From the NCBI RefSeq assembly GCF_002892535.1, contig NZ_CP024847.1:2232001-2296000 (forward strand): a DNA stretch of 64,000 bases, read 5' to 3'. Both the position numbers and the translations under genes were made by a program. Source of the DNA: Aquella oligotrophica (lineage in GTDB: Bacteria; Pseudomonadota; Gammaproteobacteria; Burkholderiales; UBA11063). The notes below the pieces were generated by a model, which worked only from the letters and a program-made list of their open reading frames with translations, had not been told where the DNA came from and did no database searches. Below are positions 45,152-54,714 of this stretch, one piece after another (position 1 is the stretch's first letter; each line of letters starts with the position of its first letter).

Positions 45152-45865
45152 TTACGCAATACGGGCAACCATCATTTCCTTGATTTTGCCAATAGCCTTA
45201 GTTGGATTCAAGTGCTTAGGACACACATCGACGCAATTCATGATTGTATGACAACGGAATAGGCGATATGGATCATTTAAATCATTTAAACGTTCATTAG
45301 TTGCCTGATCACGGCTATCTGCCAAAAAGCGGTAAGCATGGAGTAACGCTGCAGGCCCCAGAAACTTATCAGGATTCCACCAAAAAGATGGACATGATGT
45401 TGAACAGCAGGCACAAAGGATACATTCAATAACACCATCAAGATCTTTGCGATCTTCTGGCGACTGCAACCGCTCACGCTCAGGCATTGGCCGTTCATCA
45501 ATCACATACGGCTTGATTGAGTGATATTGGTGAAAAAATTGCGTCATATCAACAATCAAATCACGAACCACAGGTAAGCCCGGAATTGGGTTCAATACTA
45601 CTGGCTCTTTCAAATCAGCAAGATCAGTCAGACATGCCAATCCATTCCGTCCATTAATGTTCACCGCATCGGAGCCACAAACCCCTTCACGACATGAGCG
45701 ACGGAAAGAAACCGAATCATCCAGCTCTTCCTTAATTTTCACTAAAGCATTTAATAATTTTTTATCCTGATCGCCCAGTTCTACCTCATAGTCTTTATAA
45801 TAAGGTTTTTTATCAACTTCTGGATTATAACGATAAATTGAAAATTTCATTTTTTTAGACATCAT
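45152..45865 (-). CDS. sdhB: Succinate dehydrogenase iron-sulphur subunit
   Basis: 237 residues. The 2Fe-2S ligands lie in SCREGVCGSDAVNINGRNG, the 4Fe-4S and 3Fe-4S ligands in CILCACCSTSCPSFWW and CHTIMNCVDVCPKHLNP. SdhB passes electrons from the SdhA flavin to quinone. AGGAG precedes the double ATG at 45865/45862, overlapping the sdhA stop region closely (six bases gap). Complex II membrane-associated in the cytoplasm. Confidence 0.97.
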   Translation of the reverse strand: MMSKKMKFSIYRYNPEVDKKPYYKDYEVELGDQDKKLLNALVKIKEELDDSVSFRRSCREGVCGSDAVNINGRNGLACLTDLADLKEPVVLNPIPGLPVVRDLIVDMTQFFHQYHSIKPYVIDERPMPERERLQSPEDRKDLDGVIECILCACCSTSCPSFWWNPDKFLGPAALLHAYRFLADSRDQATNERLNDLNDPYRLFRCHTIMNCVDVCPKHLNPTKAIGKIKEMMVARIA

Positions 45866-45871
45866 ATTCTC

Positions 45872-47623
45872 CTAGTATACACGTTTTGCAGGTGGAATAT
45901 AATCTACAGTCAATGGTTTGGTATGAACTTCTTTATATTCCAAACGATTACCATTACTATAGTACAGTGTATGTTTCATCCACTTTTCATCATTACGATC
46001 AGGATAATCTTCTCGCGCATGTGCTCCACGTGACTCTGTCCGTTCACGAGCAGCAACCATTGTTGCAACCGCAACTTCAATTGTATTCAAAAATTCAAGG
46101 GCTTCGACTCGTGCGGTATTGAATACTTTTGATTTATCACTAATACTGACATTTTGAGCACGCTTGTACACCTCAAGAATCCGCTCAACACCTTCATCTA
46201 AAACTTTTTGAGTTCTAAATACTGATGCATGCTGTTGCATACATACCTGCATATCATGGCGCACATCGGCAAGCTTATCACCAGTATTTGCTTCTAATTT
46301 AGCCAAGCGAGCCAATGTAAATTCTGCTGCATTTTCGGGCAATGGCTTAGGCTCTTCCAAAGTTTTTACAAAGTCAATCACACTATTACCTGCTGACTTC
46401 CCAAATACCACCAGATCAAGCAAAGAATTAGTCCCTAGACGGTTTGCACCATGAACCGAAGCACATGCACACTCACCCGCAGCGTAGAATCCTTTGACGA
46501 TTTTCTCATCAACACCATCCATTACCTCACCTTTATAATTGGTAGGAATCCCACCCATCATATAATGGCAAGTCGGAACAACCGGAATTGGCTGTTTAAC
46601 TGGGTCAATACCAAGGAATTGAATCGAAATCTCACGAATACCCGGCAAACGCTGATCAATAACCTCAGCACCCAAATGATCAAGCTTTAATAGTACATGA
46701 TCTTTATTTTTACCACAACCGCGACCTTCATTTATTTCAACTTGCATGGCACGGGAAACAACATCACGTGAAGCAAGATCTTTGGCAGTCGGAGCATAAC
46801 GTTCCATAAAGCGCTCACCATTGGCATTTAACAAATAGCCACCTTCTCCGCGTACACCTTCGGTAATTAATACACCAGCACCGGCTAAGCCTGTTGGATG
46901 GAATTGCCAAAATTCAATATCTTCAACTGGCAAACCAGCACGCAAAGCCATACCAACACCATCACCAGTATTGATGAATGCATTAGTTGATGCCTGATAA
47001 ATACGCCCTGCTCCACCTGTAGCAAATAAAACCGCTTTGGCATGAATAATATAAACCTGTCCAGTTTCCATCTCAAGAGCTGTAACACCAACTACATCGC
47101 CATCTTTATCACGGATAAGGTCTAATGCCATCCATTCAACAAAGAAATGAGTTTGCAGTTTAACGTTACGTTGATATAAAGCATGTAACATCGCATGCCC
47201 AGTACGGTCAGCAACAGCGCAAGCACGACGAACTGGTTTTTTACCAAATTCGGCCATGTGCCCACCAAATGGTCGCTGATAAATCTTACCATTTTCTAAA
47301 CGATCAAATGGCATACCATAATGCTCAAGCTCAGCAACGGCATCAGTTGCCTGTTTACACATAAATTCGATAGCATCTTGATCACCAAGCCAGTCGGCAC
47401 CTTTAACCGTATCGTACATATGCCAATGCCAGTTATCTTCCTCTGAATTACCAAAAGAAGCAGAAATACCGCCTTGTGCCGCAGCCGTATGAGAGCGGGT
47501 TGGAAATACTTTTGACAATACTACTGTTTTAACCCCAGCTTCGGATAATTGTAATGCAGCACGTAAACCAGCACCACCACCACCAACTACTACGGCATCA
47601 AATTTTAATACAGGAACACTCAT
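45872..47623 (-). CDS. sdhA: Succinate dehydrogenase flavoprotein subunit
   Basis: SdhA oxidises succinate to fumarate with covalently bound FAD. I chose the ATG at 47623 (MSVPVLKFDAVVVGGGGAG), which has AAGGAT upstream; the GTG frame upstream lies inside sdhD. About 583 residues. Dinucleotide-binding VVVGGGGAGLR, the FAD-linking His in RSHTAAAQGGIS, and catalytic residues in the usual FHPTGLAGAGVLITEG and CHYMMGGIPTN are all present. Flavinylation in relatives depends on SdhE, here fused to GltA. Confidence 0.97.
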   Translation of the reverse strand: MSVPVLKFDAVVVGGGGAGLRAALQLSEAGVKTVVLSKVFPTRSHTAAAQGGISASFGNSEEDNWHWHMYDTVKGADWLGDQDAIEFMCKQATDAVAELEHYGMPFDRLENGKIYQRPFGGHMAEFGKKPVRRACAVADRTGHAMLHALYQRNVKLQTHFFVEWMALDLIRDKDGDVVGVTALEMETGQVYIIHAKAVLFATGGAGRIYQASTNAFINTGDGVGMALRAGLPVEDIEFWQFHPTGLAGAGVLITEGVRGEGGYLLNANGERFMERYAPTAKDLASRDVVSRAMQVEINEGRGCGKNKDHVLLKLDHLGAEVIDQRLPGIREISIQFLGIDPVKQPIPVVPTCHYMMGGIPTNYKGEVMDGVDEKIVKGFYAAGECACASVHGANRLGTNSLLDLVVFGKSAGNSVIDFVKTLEEPKPLPENAAEFTLARLAKLEANTGDKLADVRHDMQVCMQQHASVFRTQKVLDEGVERILEVYKRAQNVSISDKSKVFNTARVEALEFLNTIEVAVATMVAARERTESRGAHAREDYPDRNDEKWMKHTLYYSNGNRLEYKEVHTKPLTVDYIPPAKRVY

Positions 47624-47637
47624 CAATTTATCCTTTT

Positions 47638-47994
47638 CTATGCCCACAAGATTTCTACCGAGTAGATAAGACTACCCAATAACCACAAGACTGTCAAAGT
47701 ATGTAAAACCAGACGTAAGCCAAAAGATTTTGCATAATCCATCCATAAGTCGCGAATCCCGACCCAAGCGTGCAGAATCACAGCTAAAATAACGATTTGA
47801 GCAAATACTTTTACAAAAACAAAGCTAAAAAACTGTTGCCAGCTAATGAAGTTGGAGTCAATTACCTCATTTGCCAAAATAAGAAAAGCAAAAACCGCAA
47901 TTATGCCAACCAGCATTATCACCGCAGTAATTCGCTGCTGCAACCAACTATTTATTCCATAACCAGCACTCAATACACGACGCTGCTTTACCAT
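47638..47994 (-). CDS. sdhD: Succinate dehydrogenase membrane anchor subunit
   Basis: 118 residues with three membrane helices. The heme-ligand-type His and the Asp-Tyr near the quinone site are seen in VILHAWVGIRDLWMDY. SdhD with SdhC binds heme b and quinone. It overlaps sdhC by seven bases at its start and ends 15 bases before the sdhA ATG. Confidence 0.93.
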   Translation of the reverse strand: MVKQRRVLSAGYGINSWLQQRITAVIMLVGIIAVFAFLILANEVIDSNFISWQQFFSFVFVKVFAQIVILAVILHAWVGIRDLWMDYAKSFGLRLVLHTLTVLWLLGSLIYSVEILWA

Positions 47995-48371
47995 ATTAAC
48001 ACTCCAAGAAATACAGTTAGCAATAAGCTTACAACCATAACCCAGCGCGCCGTTTTTTGCGCGGTTCCTTTTTCTATACCCTTATGCATATCCAAGAACA
48101 AGAACCTTACTCCAGCACACATATGATGCATTATTGCCCAGATTAAAACAATATAAACCACCTTCATAAAGGCACAGGTTGCTACATTGTAAGAACTGGA
48201 ATAGAACTCGGCACTGGTTAGTGACTTGTGAAAAAGATATAAAACGAAGGGAATCGCGAGAAACATCAGGACACCTGATGCGCGGTGTAAAATTGAAACT
48301 TTAGCAGTAATCGACATCTTGGAGCCAAGTTTTGGCAAATCCAAGTACTTTGGTCTTTGTTGCTGTTCCAT
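47988..48371 (-). CDS. sdhC: Succinate dehydrogenase cytochrome b556 subunit
   Basis: About 127 residues from the ATG at 48371 (after GAGG); the open frame extends further but those 22 codons are not family-like. It begins RPKYLDLPKL (the family's RPK/RPL..L...L opening), continues with SILHRASGVLMFLAIPFVLY, containing the quinone-site Ser and Arg, and has the heme His in MHHMCAGVRFLFLD. Three membrane helices. First gene of the sdhC-D-A-B-(E)gltA operon. Confidence 0.95.
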   Translation of the reverse strand: MEQQQRPKYLDLPKLGSKMSITAKVSILHRASGVLMFLAIPFVLYLFHKSLTSAEFYSSSYNVATCAFMKVVYIVLIWAIMHHMCAGVRFLFLDMHKGIEKGTAQKTARWVMVVSLLLTVFLGVLIW

Positions 48372-48403
48372 AGAGACCTCATAAAATATTAAAAAACAGC
48401 TGA

Positions 48404-48412
48404 ATTTTACCA
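48404..48412 (-). promoter_or_regulatory. Candidate extended -10 promoter of the sdh operon
   Basis: Minus-strand TGGTAAAAT (TG-N-TAAAAT) about 35 bases upstream of sdhC. A weak TTGGTC lies 19 bases further upstream. Presumed to drive the whole sdh-gltA transcript. Confidence 0.4.
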
Positions 48413-48521
48413 CAGTCAGATATACCTTGACCAACAATAATTAATAGTTAAAATTTCTATCTAGCAGATGGAATATGAAAGCTGGTCATGGAATTAAAAT
48501 TCCATATAAAAAAACAATAAA

Positions 48522-48547
48522 AAAAGCTACGGAAAACCGTAGCTTTT
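48522..48547 (-). terminator. Rho-independent terminator after the chitinase gene
   Basis: Perfect 11-bp stem AAAAGCTACGG / CCGTAGCTTTT with a 4-base loop and a run of seven T on the minus strand. It lies 16 bases past the chitinase stop. Confidence 0.9.
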
Positions 48548-48563
48548 AAATGAGATACACAGC

Positions 48564-51326
48564 TTACTTAATAGTATTAGCAACTGCTCTACCTGTTTCC
48601 CAAGGAGTATGACTAAAGTTATAGGTACTATTGGTATAATTGGTATTATCCCAATCGGCAGCCCAATTCATGAATCCACCAGCAGATATACCATAAGTAT
48701 TTTTCATAACCTGCCATGAACTTGAAATCAATGCAGGAGTCATAACATATGCCATATAACCACCAGCAGCACCCAATGTCGCCGGAATACCAATTACAAA
48801 CTTGTTTGCAGGAATAATAGGCATAATATCACCAGTCATACCACGAGTATTCACTGCAAAACCTGATTCTGTAGTAGCAGCCCAAGTTAATGCCGCAACA
48901 AATTTATCCATACCAGAACCTGGTTTAACTTCATTTTCAGATGAACCACACACGCCATTTGCAGGTCCCTGATTATAAGTCTGTGGCCAGATATAGTTAA
49001 TATTGTTTATACCTAAGCTATTAACTAGTTTTGCATAGAATGCATTATGATAACTATGACTACCCCACTGCCCACAGCCATAACCATAAGGGATAACATA
49101 CACCCACTCAGGCGCCATAGTTAACCAGAAATCTTGACCTTTTCCGCGATAGTTATTTACTACCTGCATTACCGCTTTAGCCAGTAATACTGGATTTTCA
49201 GCAGTTGCACCACCTTCAAGATCAAGATCGATACCTTCAAAGCCATATTTATCAATAATCTTGTCTACTTGGGTTACAAATGTAGCCACATCTGCGTCAG
49301 TTTTCATAGTAAGATGGAATTTTTCACCACCAAGAGAAACTATAATCTTACGCCCTTGAGCTTTCACTTGTTTAACAAAGTTAATAATCTGATCATCGGT
49401 ATAATACTTAACAGGATTAGTTGACCCTGGATCATATGTTGACAAAATATAATTACCATTACTATCAGTAATAATAAACGACGCTATAATTACATTATAT
49501 GAAGAATCAATATTTGGCGCATCCACAGCAACAGATGGATAAGTTCCACCTACATCATAGGAAGTATTGCTACCCCACATTGCCCAATAGGTTGCATTGA
49601 TTTTTTTAACCACAGGTGCTACTTGCTTCTGAAAAGCCGCAGATATTGTTTTATTCGAAGTCACTAAACCAGTATCAGTAATTGGATTCACAGCATAGCT
49701 ACTACTACCGCTAGCTGTAATTGTAGTACCTAAATTTAGATTATTCTCAATTTTATATGTAACACTACCATTTGCTAAATTAGAATAGTTCACATAACTA
49801 TATTTTCCAGCCCCGTCACTAAATGTAACACTAGCTTTATCACTACCTTCTAGTCCAGTTACAGCAAGAATAACACTACTTTGTGAGACATTAGACTTAA
49901 CCATTGGAACACTAAATGGTTTCGTTGTATCTTTGACAATTGTCAAAGTAGGTTCACCACTTTCAACATAATATAAGCCCTGTAAAGGATCAGCAATCCC
50001 AGTTAATACTTTTACACGATAAGAAGTATTAGCATCGCTCACAGGTAAATCAGCAGTGGTTACAGAATCACCCTGTTTCATTGTAAAGGTTCCGCCGTTA
50101 ACAGGATTATTATTTTGATCCAAAATTTGTACAGTCAAAGTCCCCGTATAATTAGCAACATAATTACCAAGGGAAATAGTAGCTTTACCAGTTGGTACAA
50201 CTACCTTATCGTATTTAACGGTTACTGGCGAAGTATTACCAACAGTAACTGCTGCTGTAGCCGAAGGCTTATAGCTTACGGTTGTACTATTAATCACGCT
50301 ACCTGCTACGGTATAGCTACCAGCAACAAGATTATTAACTTGCTGAGTATAAGTTCCACCCAATGCAGAAGAAGGAACACTAAAACTATTAACTACTGTA
50401 CCATTTGAATTAAGAATACTCACAGTTACGCGACCACATGCCGAACCACTGCAACCAGCTTCGCTAGTATCAACTGTAATATTGATACTACCAGCTGGAG
50501 TAGGCGTTGGAGTTGGCGTGGGTGTCGGTGAAGATGCTAGCTTCCAAGCTTGTGACCAGTAGCTACCTGAACCAGGGGCATACGCCCATGCACCATCACT
50601 GCTATTACACCATGGTGCAACTGTTGTAGATAAACACTCATATAATTTACCATCAGTACCATAAACTAGAGTACCGCCAGTGTATGTTCCACGCTGCGAT
50701 GGATATACCGGATAGTCACCACTTGGAGTTGGTGTTGGTGTTGGAACCGGTGTCGGTGTCGGCGTAGGAACCGGAGTAGGCGTTGGTGTAGGAGTCGGTG
50801 TTGCACCATTAACTGCAAATGAATTTTGGGCTAAATCAATATTAAAAGTGTTACCATTCAGGTTTAATCCGCCAGTAAATGATATCGTCTGGTTAGCTTT
50901 AATGATAGCATTACCATTATCGGCACTAATAGTACCTATTTGCTGATTACCATTTCCTGGGGTAAAAACTAGTTTATAGGCAGAACCATTTATCCACCAG
51001 TTATTAAGCGTTCCAACATTAACTTTGCCACCTTTGCTGTCTTGAGAGGTAAAGCTAATGGTATTTCCAGCTAAATCCAGATCTGAGTTACAGCTGTTGA
51101 TAATATCTATGCTACCACCTAGATACCAAGTCGAGTTACCGGGGAAATTTAATTTCCCCGTTAAGCAGCTGTTTGCTGCAAACAAACTTTTAACTGCGGT
51201 TGCACTTATTGGTGCACCAGTCAGATTTTGACCACCACCAGTTGTCCCGCCATTACAACCTGCCAAGGCTACACTTCCGGCTATAACTAAAGCCGAACTT
51301 ACTTTTTTCATCTGCTTCATTTTCAT
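48564..51326 (-). CDS. Multidomain GH18 chitinase, lipoprotein
   Basis: 920 residues. A lipoprotein signal peptide ends LAGC at about residue 24. Then come an N-terminal beta-sandwich-like domain, a Thr-Pro linker, a chitin-binding domain of the CBM5/12 type (YPSQRGTYTGGTLVYGTDGK ... YWSQAWKL), a second Thr-Pro linker, about three immunoglobulin-like repeats, and a C-terminal GH18 barrel from roughly residue 570. The catalytic strand reads YGFEGIDLDLEGG near residue 704: the Asp-x-Glu pair is kept, but the first Asp of the DGxDxDxE motif is Glu. It hydrolyses chitin-type beta-1,4-GlcNAc polymers outside the cell or at the surface. Confidence 0.9.
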   Translation of the reverse strand: MKMKQMKKVSSALVIAGSVALAGCNGGTTGGGQNLTGAPISATAVKSLFAANSCLTGKLNFPGNSTWYLGGSIDIINSCNSDLDLAGNTISFTSQDSKGGKVNVGTLNNWWINGSAYKLVFTPGNGNQQIGTISADNGNAIIKANQTISFTGGLNLNGNTFNIDLAQNSFAVNGATPTPTPTPTPVPTPTPTPVPTPTPTPSGDYPVYPSQRGTYTGGTLVYGTDGKLYECLSTTVAPWCNSSDGAWAYAPGSGSYWSQAWKLASSPTPTPTPTPTPAGSINITVDTSEAGCSGSACGRVTVSILNSNGTVVNSFSVPSSALGGTYTQQVNNLVAGSYTVAGSVINSTTVSYKPSATAAVTVGNTSPVTVKYDKVVVPTGKATISLGNYVANYTGTLTVQILDQNNNPVNGGTFTMKQGDSVTTADLPVSDANTSYRVKVLTGIADPLQGLYYVESGEPTLTIVKDTTKPFSVPMVKSNVSQSSVILAVTGLEGSDKASVTFSDGAGKYSYVNYSNLANGSVTYKIENNLNLGTTITASGSSSYAVNPITDTGLVTSNKTISAAFQKQVAPVVKKINATYWAMWGSNTSYDVGGTYPSVAVDAPNIDSSYNVIIASFIITDSNGNYILSTYDPGSTNPVKYYTDDQIINFVKQVKAQGRKIIVSLGGEKFHLTMKTDADVATFVTQVDKIIDKYGFEGIDLDLEGGATAENPVLLAKAVMQVVNNYRGKGQDFWLTMAPEWVYVIPYGYGCGQWGSHSYHNAFYAKLVNSLGINNINYIWPQTYNQGPANGVCGSSENEVKPGSGMDKFVAALTWAATTESGFAVNTRGMTGDIMPIIPANKFVIGIPATLGAAGGYMAYVMTPALISSSWQVMKNTYGISAGGFMNWAADWDNTNYTNSTYNFSHTPWETGRAVANTIK
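50495..50530 (-). repeat. Thr-Pro coding hexamer repeat (second linker of the chitinase)
   Basis: Imperfect six-base tandem units encode the second Thr-Pro linker. The synonymous changes between units show an old repeat rather than a recent expansion. Confidence 0.7.
50725..50804 (-). repeat. Thr-Pro coding tandem repeat (first linker of the chitinase)
   Basis: About 80 bases of six-base units (ACNCCN on the coding strand) encode alternating Thr-Pro with occasional Val-Pro. Slippage here could change linker length between strains. Confidence 0.75.
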
Positions 51327-51550
51327 TCTCTTTTCCCTCTAGAACAGTTACTGGTTTATCTTAATTTATTGCATGATTCTACCAAACTGCCATATAAGAT
51401 TGAAATAGACATTTTTGTATAACATTTATTCATTTTTGCATGGATTATAAGCTCATGCCTAGAACACATCAATAAATATTAACCCACAAATTAATCAAGC
51501 TTCCTGCTAAAATAACATGATAAGTAATATCAACCAATTAGGATATGACC

Positions 51551-52489
51551 ATGCTAAACCCGGTTTATCAATTTTTACAAAATAAACTCCATTCTCCCCT
51601 TGACATTCCTCCTCCCCAAATTGCGGATTTATCAATGGGAAAAATGCAGTTTGCCATATATGGTGAGGGGATTCCGCTACTATTTCTTCATGGTGGAGTT
51701 GGGGGCTATGATCAGTCAATTTTATTATTCAAACGCTATATACCACAAGGCTATAAGATGATCTGCCCTTCGCGTCCTGGATATTTGGGGACTCCACTGG
51801 AAACGGGGCAATCAAAAGAAGCACAGGCTGATGCATTAGCGGCATTACTAGATTATCTGCAAATTGAGTCTATCATCACTATAGGAATTTCGGCAGGTGG
51901 ATTATCACTATATACATTTGCCAGCAGATACCCAGAGCGAGTTAAGGGTATTGTTGCTATTGATGCCATCGCCGGAGAATATTTAATCCCCGAACAAACT
52001 GGTAAAATTGCCCAAAATATGTTTCTTACCGACTTTAGTTTATGGTTTACTAAGGAAAGCCTAGTTTATTTCCCTGAAACAGTAATAAAAAACCTTATTC
52101 GGGCAGAAGGATATCTAGATCAACAAAAAATTGACCAGCGAGTGAAAGAGATTGTTGAATCACAAGAACAACTGGAAGTAATCGCTGAGCTAATCTATAG
52201 CATGTCTGATTATGCACCACGTCAGCTTGGTACAATGAATGATATGAAAGAAGGAGCTAATGCAAACTGGGATAACTTTGCAAAAATCAAGTGTCCAGCA
52301 CTAATTATTCATGGAACGCATGATTCCGATGTAAAGTTTTATCATGGAGTATTTGCCTATGAGCAGCTGAAAAGCAGGAAAAAATCAAAGATCTGGATTG
52401 AATATGGTACTCACTACTGCTTCTTCTTTGCAAAAGAAGCAGCAAGTGTTCAGGAAACATTCCGCAAATTCATCATTGAACATTCTTGA
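51551..52489 (+). CDS. Alpha/beta hydrolase
   Basis: About 312 residues starting at the second ATG (51551), which has AGGAT at better spacing than the ATG at 51545. The fold shows the oxyanion-hole LLFLHGGVGGYDQS, nucleophile elbow GISAGGLSLY, the late acid region IIHGTHDSDVKF and catalytic His in GTHYCFF. No signal peptide. Esterases, haloalkane dehalogenase-like enzymes and C-C bond hydrolases share this pattern, so the substrate is open. It lies 76 bases upstream of murQ on the same strand. Confidence 0.88.
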   Translation: MLNPVYQFLQNKLHSPLDIPPPQIADLSMGKMQFAIYGEGIPLLFLHGGVGGYDQSILLFKRYIPQGYKMICPSRPGYLGTPLETGQSKEAQADALAALLDYLQIESIITIGISAGGLSLYTFASRYPERVKGIVAIDAIAGEYLIPEQTGKIAQNMFLTDFSLWFTKESLVYFPETVIKNLIRAEGYLDQQKIDQRVKEIVESQEQLEVIAELIYSMSDYAPRQLGTMNDMKEGANANWDNFAKIKCPALIIHGTHDSDVKFYHGVFAYEQLKSRKKSKIWIEYGTHYCFFFAKEAASVQETFRKFIIEHS

Positions 52490-52564
52490 AAGAGTAAATA
52501 ATTGATGCACTGCAAACGAGGAATTTCGGTAAAATTGCGGTAGTTAAATAAATGGTAGGAACTT

Positions 52565-53473
52565 ATGAACCAACAACAAATTCTTGAACAACTTAAAACT
52601 TTAGCAACAGAAACAATAAATCAAAACTCAATTAATATCGATATTTTACCAACCATAGAGAAATTAAAAATTATTAATGAAGAGGATCATAAAGTAGCAG
52701 AAGCAATTGGACAGGAGTTACCAGTAATAGCCAAAGCTGTTGATGCAATAACCCAGTCAATGAAACAGGGAGGACGCCTGATTTATGTGGGTGCTGGTAC
52801 TAGTGGTAGATTAGGTATCCTTGATGCGGTTGAATGTCCTCCTACCTATGGAGTTGATTACAATACTGTTGTAGGATTAATAGCTGGTGGAAAAGAAGCT
52901 TTTATTAAAGCACAGGAAGGTATAGAAGATCAGGAAAGCGCTGGATTTGCAGATTTGAAAGAAATTACATTAACCGAAAAAGATATTGTTTGTGGAATCG
53001 CCGCATCTGGTCGGACTCCATATGTTATCGGTGGCTTAAAATATGCCAACAGTATTGGCTGCACAACTATTGCAATTGCTTGTAATAAAAATAGTGTAAT
53101 CAGTAACTATGCTGACATAAAAATAGAAATCAGCCCTGGCCCAGAAGTCATTAGCGGCTCAACGAGGATGAAAGCTGGAACAGCACAAAAACTTATCCTC
53201 AATATGCTAAGCACTACAGCTATGATTAACTTGGGGAAAGTATATAAAAATTTAATGGTGGATGTTAAAACATCAAATGAGAAGCTACAGGCACGTGCCA
53301 AAAAAATCATCATGGAAGCAACCGAGGTTGACTTCACTACGGCATCAGAGTACCTTGAATTAGCTCACAACCATGTAAAATCAGCAATTGTTATGATCAT
53401 TAATAACTGTAGTTATGAAGAAGCCCAGAAAAAGCTTGACAAAGCACATGGAGTAATCCGTAAAATAGCCTAA
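52565..53473 (+). CDS. murQ: N-acetylmuramic acid 6-phosphate etherase
   Basis: MurQ splits MurNAc-6-phosphate into GlcNAc-6-phosphate and D-lactate when cells recycle or scavenge peptidoglycan sugar. 302 residues with an SIS domain: YVGAGTSGRLGILDAVECPP, the GGKEAFIKAQEGIED loop, GIAASGRTPYVIGGL and PEVISGSTRMKAGTAQK are near-invariant in the family. TAGGAACTT precedes the ATG. Its partners (AnmK, MurP) are not in the window. Followed by a strong terminator. Confidence 0.96.
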   Translation: MNQQQILEQLKTLATETINQNSINIDILPTIEKLKIINEEDHKVAEAIGQELPVIAKAVDAITQSMKQGGRLIYVGAGTSGRLGILDAVECPPTYGVDYNTVVGLIAGGKEAFIKAQEGIEDQESAGFADLKEITLTEKDIVCGIAASGRTPYVIGGLKYANSIGCTTIAIACNKNSVISNYADIKIEISPGPEVISGSTRMKAGTAQKLILNMLSTTAMINLGKVYKNLMVDVKTSNEKLQARAKKIIMEATEVDFTTASEYLELAHNHVKSAIVMIINNCSYEEAQKKLDKAHGVIRKIA

Positions 53474-53494
53474 TAGACTTAAAATAGAAATATA

Positions 53495-53527
53495 AAACTG
53501 ATAGTGATTACTTCTATCAGTTTTTTT
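53495..53527 (+). terminator. Rho-independent terminator of murQ
   Basis: 10-bp stem AAACTGATAG / CTATCAGTTT with a 9-base loop followed by TTTT, 22 bases after the murQ stop. Confidence 0.88.
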
Positions 53528-53556
53528 ACAGTATTTGAATCAAAACTAAGAACTAC

Positions 53557-54663
53557 TTATTTCATTAAGCTTGAAGTTATATCATTATTTGGATAAATAA
53601 GTTTATTTATGGGATAAACTATTTCTTTCTGTCCAGCTAATTTCGTCATATCAACTACAATAAAATTACTTCTATGTGTATAGTCAGAAAAATTAAGCTG
53701 ATTATTTTGTAAGTCTTTAACCGCAATCCATTGTGTATAATCATTGTAGGTATTAGAACCTTGCTTATCTGAGACAACCCCAATCGGAATATCAACGGTA
53801 TTCAAGATATGATCAACCAAGTTCACTGCACCCTTTGCATCATTTGGTTGAGTCGAGTAATATTTCAGAAATGTTGTTCTGACAAATCTTGATGGAGATG
53901 TATAATCACCAGGAAGCCCAAAAGAAGATGTTCCCTGACTAAAACCTGTAACATCACCCAGAGATGAAACTTTTGCCACATTACCACCACTACTAGTTAA
54001 ATTTACATAATTTCGAATATTTGTTAAATGCCAGTCATAGTTTGGTGCATTTGTCATTACCCCAATACTCTTGTCAAATATTTTCATCTGTCCATTTATA
54101 AATTCGATGACGATAGAATTTCCTGTTCGGTCAGTAATCAAGTAATGAACAGTTGGCTTAACCGGAATTCCCGGTACATCAGCACCAAAGACTTTATATT
54201 TTGTTACATCCTTCTCTACATCTGCTACAGATTTATAATTTGCCAAAATAAAGCGTCCAAATTCTAGTATAGACATGTAATTCTTATCCTGTTTCGTTAC
54301 TGTCTCATATTCTGTATATCCCGGGAGGAAATTCCCACTTAATCCCAAACCTTCAGAATTTTGTCCTTCAAGAAGAGTATTCCCAGCAAGTCCAGAACCA
54401 ATACCCAAAACATCATATTTACCTGTCATTTCTCTAGAAGGTAAATTACTACCAGATGGTGATGATAATTTAAATTTACTGCCCTTCGGATAATACAATA
54501 ATTGCCACTTCATTTCATATGCCCACTCCATCGTACGTCCAGCTACAACAGCGCCATTTTTAGCTTGAATATTTACATCTGTACAAGCTAATGCGGATTG
54601 AACGATGCCTGTGAGCACTAGAGCTCCAAAAACAATACTATTTTTCAATTTTTTCTGCCTCAT
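53557..54663 (-). CDS. Exported linear amide C-N hydrolase (choloylglycine hydrolase / penicillin acylase family)
   Basis: 368 residues. The signal peptide ends SALA and the next residue is Cys, so cleavage would expose the N-terminal nucleophile typical of Ntn hydrolases (CTDVNIQAKNGAVVAGRTME). GRTMEW carries the conserved Arg, and YLITDRTGNSIVIEF and SPSRFVRTTFL match the family. Bile-salt hydrolases, penicillin V acylases and N-acyl homoserine lactone acylases belong here; the substrate cannot be told from sequence alone. Gene stands alone between convergent murQ and the large lipoprotein on the same strand. Confidence 0.88.
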   Translation of the reverse strand: MRQKKLKNSIVFGALVLTGIVQSALACTDVNIQAKNGAVVAGRTMEWAYEMKWQLLYYPKGSKFKLSSPSGSNLPSREMTGKYDVLGIGSGLAGNTLLEGQNSEGLGLSGNFLPGYTEYETVTKQDKNYMSILEFGRFILANYKSVADVEKDVTKYKVFGADVPGIPVKPTVHYLITDRTGNSIVIEFINGQMKIFDKSIGVMTNAPNYDWHLTNIRNYVNLTSSGGNVAKVSSLGDVTGFSQGTSSFGLPGDYTSPSRFVRTTFLKYYSTQPNDAKGAVNLVDHILNTVDIPIGVVSDKQGSNTYNDYTQWIAVKDLQNNQLNFSDYTHRSNFIVVDMTKLAGQKEIVYPINKLIYPNNDITSSLMK

Positions 54664-54714
54664 AAATTATAAATCCCATAAAATTAACCATCAAAATTAA
54701 TCAAACTTTTGCCG

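Noticed and set aside
50725-50804. Tandem repeats as a possible CRISPR or variable-number array
   Set aside because: The units are six bases long, encode the Thr-Pro linker of the chitinase and have no spacers.
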